Made by a program: the position numbers and the translations under genes. From positions 1,240,001-1,304,000 of the forward strand of contig CAVPFL010000004.1 of NCBI GenBank assembly GCA_963703745.1: a stretch of DNA of 64,000 nt, written 5' to 3'. Below are positions 25,320 through 33,437 of the stretch, piece after piece. The number at the start of each line of letters is the position of its first letter. The stretch's first letter is position 1. The notes below the pieces were generated by a model. It was not told where the DNA came from, did no database searches, and was given only the letters and a program-made list of their open reading frames with translations. This stretch comes from AP-15 sp963703745. Its GTDB lineage: Bacteria > Pseudomonadota > Alphaproteobacteria > ATCC43930 > CGMCC-115725.

Positions 25320-26474
25320 ATGAGTAAAGGCGGAGAGGTCATCGACAGCGGACGAGCCCGCGCGGCGATGGGCAGCACCAACCGGCTCAAGCTGGGTTTG
25401 TTCGGCGCCAACTGTTCCTCCGGTCGGGCCGTCACGATGGTGCCAGAGCGGTGGTCAGGCGGATGGGCAGAGTGCGTACGGCTAGCGCAGATGGCTGACC
25501 GGGCCGGTATCGAGTTCATGCTGCCGATCGGCCGCTGGAAGGGCTACGGCGGCGAGACCGACTATCAGGGCTCGACATTGGAGACGGTGACCTGGGCCTG
25601 CGGGCTGCTCGCCAAGACGGAGCGGCTGACCGTGTTCGGAACCGTGCACGCTCCGCTATTCCCGCCGCTGATCGCCGCCAAGCAGTTCGTCACCGCCGAC
25701 CACATCGGGCAAGGGCGCTTTGGTCTGAATGTCGTCTGCGGTTGGAACGAGGGCGAGTTCGAGATGTTCGGCGCGACATTGTGCGATCACGAGGCGCGCT
25801 ATGCCTATGCCCAGGAGTGGCTCGACATCGTCAAGCTCGCCTGGTCGACGTGCGAGGATTTCGACTTTGACGGCAGCTTCTTCACCCTCAAAGGGGTGCG
25901 CGCCAAGCCCAAACCCTATGGCGGCACGCGCCCGTTGATCATGAACGCCGGCGCGTCGCCGACCGGCCAAGCCTTTGCAATCCGCAACTGCGACGCGCTG
26001 TTCTCGAATGTGTCGCGAGGTATCTCGTTCGCCGAGACGACCGCGCATATTAAGAGCGTGCGGGAATTGGCCCGTCGGCAGGGGCGCGAGCTCGACGTCT
26101 ATACTGTCGGCGTCGTCACCTGCCGGCCGACGGCGGGCGAGGCGCGGGACTACTATCGCCACGCGGTCGTCGACAACGCCGACTGGGCGGCGGTCGACAA
26201 CATCCTTGCGATGAAGAAGGTGACGCCGCAGCAGTATTCGCCGGATGAGTTCCAGCGCATCCGCGATCACCAGGCCAATGGTATGGGCGGATTGCCGCTC
26301 GTCGGCGACCCGGACATGGTGGCCGGCGAACTGGTCCGCCTCGCCGGGACCGGGCTCAAGGGGATCGCGGTGTCGTTCGTCAACTACCTCGACGAGCTAC
26401 CCTATTTCTGCGCCGAGGTTTTGCCGCGGCTGGCACAGGCGGAGTTGCGCAAACAGCCCGGGGCGCCCTGGTGA
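25320..26474 (+). CDS. Luciferase-like flavin-dependent monooxygenase (LLM class)
   Basis: The 384-residue TIM-barrel protein belongs to the bacterial luciferase-like group, close in style to RutA or alkane/dimethyl sulfone monooxygenases. Visible blocks are KLGLFGANCSSG at the first strand, FMLPIGRWKGYGGETDYQG, the flavin-binding QFVTADHIGQGRFGLNVVCGWNEGEFEMFG, and MNAGASPTGQAFAIRNCDALFSN. It should use reduced FMN with O2 to oxygenate a small organic compound; a separate flavin reductase is needed and is not seen next to it. GGGGAA precedes the ATG. The substrate is unknown. Confidence 0.9.
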   Translation: MSKGGEVIDSGRARAAMGSTNRLKLGLFGANCSSGRAVTMVPERWSGGWAECVRLAQMADRAGIEFMLPIGRWKGYGGETDYQGSTLETVTWACGLLAKTERLTVFGTVHAPLFPPLIAAKQFVTADHIGQGRFGLNVVCGWNEGEFEMFGATLCDHEARYAYAQEWLDIVKLAWSTCEDFDFDGSFFTLKGVRAKPKPYGGTRPLIMNAGASPTGQAFAIRNCDALFSNVSRGISFAETTAHIKSVRELARRQGRELDVYTVGVVTCRPTAGEARDYYRHAVVDNADWAAVDNILAMKKVTPQQYSPDEFQRIRDHQANGMGGLPLVGDPDMVAGELVRLAGTGLKGIAVSFVNYLDELPYFCAEVLPRLAQAELRKQPGAPW

Positions 26475-26493
26475 TAGTGAATTCCGTAATCGT

Positions 26494-26799
26494 TTATGGC
26501 CGGCCTTGTGCCGGCCACCCACGACTTATGAGAAGATCGGCCCAATCGGGGTTTTGGTCAAGGATTAGCCGCACCTTCCAAGACCGACGCCAATGCTTCA
26601 TATTTCGCTCCCGCTGCCTTGCCGCGCGCATGTCATCATAATGTTCGGCAAGTACGAGCCGCGTTAATCCGTACTGCTTGGTGAAGCCCTCGACGAGGCG
26701 CGCGCGATGTTCCCAGGCGCGGCGGGCGAGGTCGTCTGTGACGCCGACGTACAAAGTCCCGTTGGGCCGGTTCGTCATGATGTACACCCATCCAGGCAC
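26494..26799 (-). CDS. Small GIY-YIG nuclease-family protein, associated with flanking palindromes
   Basis: The start is taken at the GTG giving a protein of about 101 residues, because the nuclease fold begins right after it; an in-frame TTG further up lies inside the right-hand palindrome. The N-terminal motif GWVYIM followed by LYVGVT is the GIY-YIG pair, with Arg in LARRAWEHR, Tyr in FTKQYGLTRLV, and a C-terminal KMKxWRR-like segment (NMKHWRRSWKVRLI). Such solo UvrC-type domains cut DNA in known relatives, but small genomic copies like this are uncharacterised. Palindromic repeats sit at both its ends, and its last codons run into one of them. Confidence 0.82.
   Translation of the reverse strand: MPGWVYIMTNRPNGTLYVGVTDDLARRAWEHRARLVEGFTKQYGLTRLVLAEHYDDMRAARQRERNMKHWRRSWKVRLILDQNPDWADLLISRGWPAQGRP
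26496..26525. repeat. GLVPAIH-type palindromic repeat, left copy
   Basis: The core GGCCGGCCTTGTGCCGGCC forms a 7-bp stem with a short loop. It lies across the 3' end of the GIY-YIG gene and 20 bases after the monooxygenase stop, where it could act as a bidirectional terminator. It matches the right copy in inverted orientation over about 27 of 30 bases. Confidence 0.85.
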
Positions 26800-26827
26800 C
26801 TGAAATATTTCCAACCAGACCCCCGTG

Positions 26828-26852
26828 GATGGCCGGCACAAGGCCGGCCACG
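26828..26852. repeat. GLVPAIH-type palindromic repeat, right copy (inverted)
   Basis: The core GGCCGGCACAAGGCCGGCC is the reverse complement of the left copy's core. Read on the minus strand it would encode the peptide AGLVPAIH, a string often mis-annotated in alphaproteobacteria. It overlaps the region upstream of the GIY-YIG gene. Confidence 0.85.
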
Positions 26853-26917
26853 AACGAGAATAATGGCCACCTTCAGTTAACAGGCGTTGCTAGGCCGATT
26901 GGTGGGTGCGCGGCTTC

Positions 26918-28087
26918 CTACCAGGCCGCGTCGAGCAGAGTGCGGATGACCGCGGGACCGTCGATCTTGCGCGGGTTGGTATGGACCCAGCGGTCGTGCA
27001 TCGATCCTTCGGCAATCAGGTCCAGCTGAGCCGGCTTGACGCCGACGTCGCGCAGTCGGGTCGGCAGACCGAGCCCCGATATCAGCTCGGCGACAACCTC
27101 GGCCGCCGGTTCGTCCGGTCGGCCGAGCGCCTCGCTGACCCGCGCCTGTTTGCCGGCGTTGACCGGGTGATTGAAGCGCAACACATGAGGTAGCATCACG
27201 CACGAGGTGTACCCGTGCGGGACGCCGGCGGTGCCGCCCAGCACGTGCCCGATCCCGTGGCTCGCCCCCTTGCTGACGCCGGTTTGCGAGCCGACCATCG
27301 ACATCCACGCGCCGATCTGGCAGTCGAGCCGCGCTTCAAGGATCGTCGGGTCGGCCTTGACCGCCGGCAGGCCGCTTCCGAGCAGACGCAGCGCGTGAAA
27401 GGAGGCGCCTTCGGCAATCGGCTGGCCGTTGATCGAGCAGATGTCCTCGACGGCATGATCGACGGCGCGGATCCCGGTCGACAGAAACAGCCATTCGGGT
27501 GTGTGCACGCTGACATCCGGATCAAGGATGACGGTGCGCGGCATCATCAACGGATGGCTGAAGCTCTCTTTGACGTGGCGCGCCGTGTCGGTGCAGCCGG
27601 CCGACGCCGTGTACTCGCCGGCCGACAACGTCGTCGGGATCGCAATCGAACGGACGCCCGGCGCCTTGACCTCGGGCCGCAGTGCCGTGCGGTCAACAGC
27701 GATCCGGGCGCGATAGCTATCAAGCTGTGACGGGTCGGTGACGCCGTTCCCGAGACAGAGACCGACCATCTTCGCTGCATCGGTCACCGAGCCGCCGCCG
27801 AGGGTCACGATCAGATCGGCGCCGGCCCCGCGCGCAGCGTTCGCCGCGGCGACGACATCGGTTCGCGGCGTATGGGCGCCGATCTTGGCATAGACGCCGG
27901 CAACGCGGTTGCCGAGCATTTGGCGTAGCCGTTCGATGGTGTCAGTCTCGCGGGCGAGCGTGCCGCTGGCGAGGATGAACACCGCCAGCGCCTCGACGCG
28001 ATCGACCTCTTGAGCAAGTGCTTCGACAAACGGCTTTCCAAAGACGACGCTCTCCATCGCCGGAAACCGATAAACGCCACTCAGCAT
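26918..28087 (-). CDS. Iron-containing alcohol dehydrogenase / maleylacetate reductase-like
   Basis: The 389-residue protein has the group III dehydrogenase layout: an N-terminal NAD-binding domain with the GGGS motif in VTLGGGSVTDAAK (about 95-107), then a helical metal domain with Asp/His ligands spread through DHAVED, SHGIGHVLGG and the late MHDRWVHTNPRK. It should interconvert an alcohol and an aldehyde, or reduce maleylacetate, using NAD(P)H and Fe or Zn. AAAGGA precedes the ATG. It lies 91 bases after the VOC gene of the fkbH operon on the same strand and might belong to that transcript, though its enzyme class fits catabolism equally well. Confidence 0.88.
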   Translation of the reverse strand: MLSGVYRFPAMESVVFGKPFVEALAQEVDRVEALAVFILASGTLARETDTIERLRQMLGNRVAGVYAKIGAHTPRTDVVAAANAARGAGADLIVTLGGGSVTDAAKMVGLCLGNGVTDPSQLDSYRARIAVDRTALRPEVKAPGVRSIAIPTTLSAGEYTASAGCTDTARHVKESFSHPLMMPRTVILDPDVSVHTPEWLFLSTGIRAVDHAVEDICSINGQPIAEGASFHALRLLGSGLPAVKADPTILEARLDCQIGAWMSMVGSQTGVSKGASHGIGHVLGGTAGVPHGYTSCVMLPHVLRFNHPVNAGKQARVSEALGRPDEPAAEVVAELISGLGLPTRLRDVGVKPAQLDLIAEGSMHDRWVHTNPRKIDGPAVIRTLLDAAW

Positions 28088-28178
28088 GATCCGTTTCCTT
28101 TATTCCTCGCCAGCGGCGATCCGCGGCGCCGGCCAGCGATGCGGTCGGGAAGCAGAGGGGATTGATTGAGCCCGATTT

Positions 28179-28583
28179 TTACGCCCTCTCGAGCAGTTCG
28201 ATAAGATCACGTTGCGGGGTCAGCAAGAACACGATGCGACGTCCGCCGAACGCGGCAGCGGGAACGGGTTTGCTCAAGGGCATGCACCGCATCCGCCGGC
28301 AACGCGCGATTTCTCGATTCAGATCCTCGACCTCATAACACAGATGATACACGCCGCCCCGGTTGCTGCCGATGACGGAATCGACGGGACTGTTCTCACC
28401 AAAGGGCTCCACCAGCTCGATCAACGTGTCGCCCTGCATGCGGGCAAAGCAGACCGTCACCCGCTGGATCGGATCGGAAATTTTATCGCTAATCGTCAGA
28501 GGCGCGAAAACCGGCCGGAAGAAGGCTTTAACGAAACGGTCGATATTGGCGGTGGCGTAACCCACGTGGTGAAAGCGCATCAT
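28179..28583 (-). CDS. VOC-superfamily protein, methylmalonyl-CoA epimerase-like
   Basis: The 134-residue vicinal-oxygen-chelate protein starts MRFHHVGYATANID, with a first metal-type His near residue 6, a central Glu in DTLIELVEPF, His in GVYHLCYEVEDL and Glu in RDLIELLERA. That set of two His and two Glu can hold a divalent metal, as in methylmalonyl-CoA epimerase and glyoxalase I. It is the last gene of the fkbH-ACP-AAC(3) run (20-base gap). An epimerase or lyase acting on the ACP- or sugar-linked intermediate is possible, but the substrate is unknown. Confidence 0.8.
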   Translation of the reverse strand: MMRFHHVGYATANIDRFVKAFFRPVFAPLTISDKISDPIQRVTVCFARMQGDTLIELVEPFGENSPVDSVIGSNRGGVYHLCYEVEDLNREIARCRRMRCMPLSKPVPAAAFGGRRIVFLLTPQRDLIELLERA

Positions 28584-28603
28584 CCCGCCTCTGGATTACT
28601 CGA

Positions 28604-29509
28604 TCACGGTTTTTCATACAGGGTGACGCCCCGCTTAGCGGCATCTCGCAACGCTTCGGTGACATCGTGGGCTCTGGTTGCGAACAGCGGGACATTGTGG
28701 AACCGCCATTCCCGCAACCGGTCAGGCCCTATGATGTCGCGCAGTTTCCACATGTTGCGCTTCCATTTGAACCCCCGACGCCGCAAGGTGAACGGGATCT
28801 CCTCCGTGCCGTCGATTAGTGTCATCGCCAGGTCGGTGCCGACGGACATCGGCACCGGGAAATCTTCGCCCATCAGGTCTTCGACATGGTGGATATGTGT
28901 CAATACCTCGAAGGGCTTGCCGATGCCGAGGATGAGGGTGTCATGCGCGGTCATGACATCAAACGGTGAACCGCGACCACAGTCGCTGTCAGCCGTCTCG
29001 TGGCCGGTGGTCAGCGCCTCCGCCAGCGGCCCGAGCGCGGAGACGCGGTAGATCGGGTGACGGCTGTGCCGGACACCCTTGGTGCGCCGAAATATCTCCG
29101 TCGCCAGTCCCATTTGAGAGGGAGTCCGACGGAGATCGAAACGCAGGTTCTTCTCAAAGGTCGCCGACGTCCCTCCCAAATCCGGATCGCCAAAATAGAA
29201 GGCGGGCATTGCCAGCGTCCGTTCCGCGCCGCAGAACTCTATCAGCATCTGCACGAATTCCAGCGGGTTGCCTTCGTACATCGGCTTCATGCGGTTGATC
29301 GAGCTGTGCACCATCAGGATCTCGAAGTCGTACCCGACACGCTGCCCGAGATGCTCCTTTAGGGCAGCGGAATCGAAGCTGCCATAAACCACGCGCAACA
29401 TTGGATGCAGTTTGGTCCGCAGCGCAAAATACTGTGCGCGCAGGGCCGCGAACTGGTCGCGCGGCAAGTAGCGCAGCGCTAGGCTGGAAGCGGCTTCGAA
29501 CAGACTCAT
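28604..29509 (-). CDS. AAC(3)-family acyltransferase
   Basis: The 301-residue protein has the aminoglycoside N3-acetyltransferase fold motifs: LMVHSSINRMKPMYEG near 65, LAMPAFYFGDPD near 95, and the conserved RHSRHPIYRVSALG near 145 with the catalytic-type His. True resistance enzymes are usually about 260-280 residues and come with resistance genes; here the neighbours are an acyl carrier protein and FkbH, 13 bases upstream. I infer it transfers an acyl group from the ACP, or from CoA, to an amine on a sugar or glycan rather than giving antibiotic resistance. The protein looks cytosolic. Confidence 0.85.
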   Translation of the reverse strand: MSLFEAASSLALRYLPRDQFAALRAQYFALRTKLHPMLRVVYGSFDSAALKEHLGQRVGYDFEILMVHSSINRMKPMYEGNPLEFVQMLIEFCGAERTLAMPAFYFGDPDLGGTSATFEKNLRFDLRRTPSQMGLATEIFRRTKGVRHSRHPIYRVSALGPLAEALTTGHETADSDCGRGSPFDVMTAHDTLILGIGKPFEVLTHIHHVEDLMGEDFPVPMSVGTDLAMTLIDGTEEIPFTLRRRGFKWKRNMWKLRDIIGPDRLREWRFHNVPLFATRAHDVTEALRDAAKRGVTLYEKP

Positions 29510-29522
29510 CGCCGCAGCGAAA

Positions 29523-29759
29523 CTATCCCTTGCCCTGCTCTCTCAGGTATTCGAGGATCGCGGGCACGGAGGTAAGTTTAGGAAAGTCTTCGACCTCAAG
29601 AAAGAGGTCGAAGGTTTGTTCCAAGCTCATCATCAAGTTTACGTGAGCGAGTGAATCCCAGGCAGCCAAGTCCTTGTCTGACGTTTCTCTTGTTATCTTG
29701 ACAGGAGACACCTTTAGAGTGGTCGCAATCACATATTGTATTTCTTCGAACAAATCCAT
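29523..29759 (-). CDS. Acyl carrier protein
   Basis: The 78-residue acidic four-helix protein has the phosphopantetheine attachment Ser (S36) in AWDSLAHVNL. The ATG at 29759 gives the natural start MDLFEEIQYVI; a GTG three codons earlier is an alternative. It lies between fkbH (42 bases upstream) and an acyltransferase, so it is a dedicated carrier rather than the fatty-acid AcpP. A phosphopantetheinyl transferase must come from elsewhere in the genome. Confidence 0.9.
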   Translation of the reverse strand: MDLFEEIQYVIATTLKVSPVKITRETSDKDLAAWDSLAHVNLMMSLEQTFDLFLEVEDFPKLTSVPAILEYLREQGKG

Positions 29760-29801
29760 TAATCGCACTCTTATATCGGATACGAGATGACTGCGATGTC
29801 G

Positions 29802-31691
29802 TCAAACCATCTCAACGACCCTAACAGCTGACAATTCAGCCGTCAGCTCGATCACTATCGGATATGCGCCGTCCGGTAAGGGCGGGGTAGCGTTCAGATC
29901 ACGCCGAAAGCGGCCATCGGCGCCGATAGCAAAGCCGTGGTCCGGCAGGAAAGTTGTTACGAGCCCGTTCTTGGGCGTCGGCAGATAGTCAGCCAACACC
30001 TCACCTACTCCCGTTGCCGCCAACCGCTTCAATAGCGCGTTCAGAAACGCACTCTCCGCCTTGCGTCCGATGACTCGGCACGACATTAAGAAGGTGTCTA
30101 GCTCCGCGACGGCTGGCTCTGAAAGTTCGAACAGCGCCAATCCGACGATGCCGCTGTCGCCGAACACATCTTTCAATGAAAAGTAGCCGACCATCCAGTT
30201 CGATGCGTCGATTAAGCGGCGCATGTGCAGCTCGTCGTAGCGCCGAGTGGTGAGATTGAACTGATTGGTCTTCTGCGTCAGCTGGGACAGCCGTTTGAGC
30301 GGCGCCGGATCGTCGATCCCCACCGTCATCACCATCTCCAGAGAGGCCAGGTAGCTCTCCAGACCACCGTTTCCTTCAGCTTTTTGGCGCAGCTGCCGGC
30401 GCAGGCCTTCCTGCGCATACATCTCGGTCTTTTTCAGGTCCTCGGTAGTGAGCGACAGTAACTCGAGCCGCGAGACCTGATCCAGGCAATACGGTATCTC
30501 GACCGGCCGCGAAGGGGTCTGAATGACCTCTACCTCCGGCAGCTCCCGACGGACCAAGGCGCATTCGTAGTCGCTGTCGTCGACAAAAATGAACGAGTCG
30601 AGGCCGAGGTTCAACTCCTCGGCGAGAGCGACCAGGTTTTCGGTTTTCGGCTCCCAGTTGACCCGAATTGCCGCGAAATGTTCCGGTTTCAGAACTTGGT
30701 GCGGATGTTCATTCAGCAACTGAGCGACATCGGCGGGGTTGTTCTTGCTGCAGAGCGCCAGGATGAACCCCCTCTGCTGAAAATCGAGCAGTCGACGCTG
30801 GAACGCCATGTAGGCATTGCCAGGATACTCATGGCCAAGCGCAATGCCATCGAGGCCGTCCTCGCCGATGATGCCGCCCCACAGAGTGTTGTCGGCATCG
30901 AGCGCAACCACCTTGGCCTTTGGGAACTTCAGGGCGGCACCCAGCCCGACGACCCGCCGCGAAACCTCGCGGGCAGCGGCCGCGGCAAAGGGGAACTGCG
31001 CCGAATACCAGAGGCGAGTGTCGAAGAACGCCTCTCGTCCGATCTGGGCCAGGACCTCGTCGAGGTCGAGGAATAGCGACGCCTCGATACCGATGCGCAA
31101 TTGTCGCCCGATATCGGCCTTCAAGGCGGACCACCAAGCCGCCTCCGAGCGCTCCGACTGCGGGTCGTAAACCCCGAGTGCCGGCCCTCTCTGGTCCGGC
31201 AGAATGGTGACGACTAGATGGCCCACTCTCTGGGCCCGAAAGGCCTTGATGATCGCGAACAACCGATCCAGTACCTGCGATGACAGGTTCGCCTGTTCAT
31301 CCGGCGACAGCGCCACCACCGGCCGTGCCAAATCGGGGTGCAGATCTTCCCTCCGCAACAGCATCAGAGTGATGTGCGGCGCATGGGCCACCAAACTCGA
31401 CCTCGCATCTGCTTCCTCGAGATTTAGGCCGTAGGGTGCGTGATATGTCTTAACGTCCAGCCCTTCCAGCGCGCCCGCCAGGCAGAGCCAGGGGTCCAGC
31501 AGCTCGCTGGTGTAACTGTGTACGATTCCCAGGCGAATTTCCTGCATCGCCGGTGCCAGGCCGGCCGCATGATCGATCAGCCGCTGGATCTGGGACAGCA
31601 TCGGTGGAGCCGTCTGTCGCAAGGCCTGCCTCAGGGCGTCACGGCTCCCCAACGCCAACAATTTCTCTAAATCGAGCTTCCTATTCGACAT
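29802..31691 (-). CDS. FkbH-like HAD-IIIC enzyme
   Basis: The protein has 629 residues from the ATG (a GTG five codons earlier is possible). The N-terminal half (about 1-250) is an SGNH-like region found in long FkbH proteins. The HAD core follows, with ALDADNTLWGGIIGEDG at about 265 (nucleophile Asp in DADNT), CSKNNP and the acidic FVDDSDYE, and ends in a GNAT-like C-terminal domain (about 430-629, NQFNLTTRRYDELHM). Characterised FkbH proteins take 1,3-bisphosphoglycerate, dephosphorylate it and load the glyceryl unit on a carrier protein. The ACP next door fits that chemistry, which suggests glyceryl-ACP, though lactate-like units are also known for the family. Confidence 0.9.
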   Translation of the reverse strand: MSNRKLDLEKLLALGSRDALRQALRQTAPPMLSQIQRLIDHAAGLAPAMQEIRLGIVHSYTSELLDPWLCLAGALEGLDVKTYHAPYGLNLEEADARSSLVAHAPHITLMLLRREDLHPDLARPVVALSPDEQANLSSQVLDRLFAIIKAFRAQRVGHLVVTILPDQRGPALGVYDPQSERSEAAWWSALKADIGRQLRIGIEASLFLDLDEVLAQIGREAFFDTRLWYSAQFPFAAAAAREVSRRVVGLGAALKFPKAKVVALDADNTLWGGIIGEDGLDGIALGHEYPGNAYMAFQRRLLDFQQRGFILALCSKNNPADVAQLLNEHPHQVLKPEHFAAIRVNWEPKTENLVALAEELNLGLDSFIFVDDSDYECALVRRELPEVEVIQTPSRPVEIPYCLDQVSRLELLSLTTEDLKKTEMYAQEGLRRQLRQKAEGNGGLESYLASLEMVMTVGIDDPAPLKRLSQLTQKTNQFNLTTRRYDELHMRRLIDASNWMVGYFSLKDVFGDSGIVGLALFELSEPAVAELDTFLMSCRVIGRKAESAFLNALLKRLAATGVGEVLADYLPTPKNGLVTTFLPDHGFAIGADGRFRRDLNATPPLPDGAYPIVIELTAELSAVRVVEMV

Positions 31692-31824
31692 CTGGTACGG
31701 ATCCACTTCGTTCGCGATCGTACATGCGCCCCACGACGCGCTATATTATAGGGCCAAGCGTGCTATATGCACTTCATCGTTCGCTCCTTCCTCGTTTTCG
31801 GTGTAGCGCCATCGGATTGTTATT

Positions 31825-32841
31825 GTGACGAATACCCGCCAACAACTCGTAAAGACGAAAGTTGTCTTAACGGTCGACACCGAGCCGTCGATCGCCGGAG
31901 CGTTTTCGGGGAACGAAGCCGCCACACCCTTAATCCATGAGCCGGTGGCAGGCATGGTGGAAGGCAAGAGCGAAGCGCTAGGATTTCTCATCGAGACGCT
32001 AACCGACCACGGGCTGGTCGCGACTTTTTTTGTCGAGACCGTGCACACCCGCTACTTTGCCGACCGACTGATGGGCGGCTATGTTGAGCGGCTGCTGCGT
32101 GCACACCAGGATGTGCAATTGCACCTGCACCCTTGCTGGTTGTCGTTCAAGGACGGCAAGCTCGACCGTTCGAACCCGGTAACCGATCATTGCCATGAAC
32201 TGGAAACCGGGCGACTGACGGCCCTGATTGATGAGGGCGCGGATCAGATCAGAACCTGGACCGGGATGCGGCCGACCGGCATGCGAACGGGCAACTTTTC
32301 CACCGCGCTGTCGGTGTTCGAGGCCATGCGCGAAGCGGGTTTGAGCCGTGCGTCAAACATCTGCCTCGCCGCGCACCGCCCACCGGAGCCCGAGCTGGCG
32401 GTGCCGGGCGGCGTGCACGATTTTGCCGGCATCCGCGAACTGCCGGTAACCTGCTTTTTCGACGTGGGCCCGGTGGGGCGCGGACGCCTACGCCCTATGC
32501 AAGTCACCGCACTAACAGCCCGCGAGCAGATCAGGCTCCTCGACGCGGCTCATGATGTCCAAAACCCGGTCGTCGTGATCGTCACTCACCCGTTCGAGTT
32601 CGTGAAAAAGCAAGATTTCCGGTACACCAACCTCCGGTCCAATCGAATAATCCAGGACCGTTTCCGACGCTTGTGCGCATTCCTGTCCGCGAACAGCGAC
32701 AGGTTTGAGGTCGTGCCTCTCGCCACTGCCGCGGACGCGGTCGACGATCGCCAGGGATGGACCGAATTGTCGGGAAATGCGTTCAACTCGATTGTTCGCG
32801 CCGCTGCAAACGCCGTAAACGATCGTATCAGCTTCATCTAA
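31825..32841 (+). CDS. Polysaccharide deacetylase-like protein
   Basis: The 338-residue protein starts at GTG and diverges from fkbH across a 130-base gap that contains an AT-rich TATATTATAG segment, a candidate -10 region. It has NodB-type hints: VVLTVDTEPS near residue 12, LVATFFVETVH near 65, VQLHLHPCWLSF near 97 (paired His), and a late VIVTHPFEF. It resembles WalW-type deacetylases known mainly from rhizobial genomes. There is no signal peptide, so it may act in the cytosol on a nucleotide-sugar or lipid-linked sugar. Removing an N-acetyl group would create the free amine that the neighbouring AAC(3)-type enzyme could re-acylate. Confidence 0.75.
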   Translation: MTNTRQQLVKTKVVLTVDTEPSIAGAFSGNEAATPLIHEPVAGMVEGKSEALGFLIETLTDHGLVATFFVETVHTRYFADRLMGGYVERLLRAHQDVQLHLHPCWLSFKDGKLDRSNPVTDHCHELETGRLTALIDEGADQIRTWTGMRPTGMRTGNFSTALSVFEAMREAGLSRASNICLAAHRPPEPELAVPGGVHDFAGIRELPVTCFFDVGPVGRGRLRPMQVTALTAREQIRLLDAAHDVQNPVVVIVTHPFEFVKKQDFRYTNLRSNRIIQDRFRRLCAFLSANSDRFEVVPLATAADAVDDRQGWTELSGNAFNSIVRAAANAVNDRISFI

Positions 32842-32977
32842 ACAGCGTGCTCGCTGTCCCGGGGAATGGCTCTCCATCCGTTGACCCGCGTTCTATAGAC
32901 CCGATCCACATCGCCGTCTCCTCTAACTGCCGATGCGATATGCTAAGATTCGTCAGCCGGTGGCACCGAGCCGACAT

Positions 32978-33433
32978 ATGAACGTTGCAAAAACCGCAGT
33001 TTGTCTGCTCCTACTGTTGTTGGTCACGGTGATGGGTGCCGGTCAGGTCTGGGGACAATCGGGGGCACCGGGAACGAAACTCCGCCGCGTCGTACTGCGT
33101 GACACGGAAGCGATGGTCAGCTCAGCCTCGCAGTACCGTACCAGGGAAGGGGAGGGGTACCAGCAATGCACCCCTAACGGCATCCCTGCATTGGAACTCG
33201 TGACGCCGCCCAAGCACGGGACCGTCCGATTTGTTGTTGCCGATCTTGGTGTCCCGAAAGGGTCGGGCTGCATGAACTCGGTGTACGGACAGGCGATCTT
33301 ATATCGACCGGCCCCCGGGTTCGTCGGCCGAGATCGGCTTACCTACGATGTTCCGGCTGACCCGACGGCGTTCGTCCGCCTGGGACCGCCCCCAGGGCCG
33401 TGGACCGTATTCGTGGTCGTACGTGACAAATAG
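32978..33433 (+). CDS. Small secreted protein of unknown function
   Basis: A 151-residue protein starting at the ATG at 32978, before a strong signal peptide (AVCLLLLLLVTVMGAGQVWGQ, cleavage near 28). The mature part has two Cys (in QQCTPNG and SGCMNS) that could form a disulfide. It ends in a beta-rich segment AILYRPAPGFVGRDRLTYDV, typical of bacterial Ig-like or cadherin-like repeats, though one copy only. I do not recognise a family. It follows the deacetylase-like gene by 137 bases on the same strand. Confidence 0.7.
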   Translation: MNVAKTAVCLLLLLLVTVMGAGQVWGQSGAPGTKLRRVVLRDTEAMVSSASQYRTREGEGYQQCTPNGIPALELVTPPKHGTVRFVVADLGVPKGSGCMNSVYGQAILYRPAPGFVGRDRLTYDVPADPTAFVRLGPPPGPWTVFVVVRDK

Positions 33434-33437
33434 CAGA

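Noticed and set aside
26636..26851. 71-codon minus-strand frame starting MAGLVPAIHGG
   Set aside because: This is the translated palindrome running into the GIY-YIG gene in another frame, a common false gene in alphaproteobacteria.
28604..29509. Calling the AAC(3) protein an aminoglycoside-resistance gene
   Set aside because: The operon with ACP and FkbH points to biosynthetic acyl transfer; resistance is unproven.
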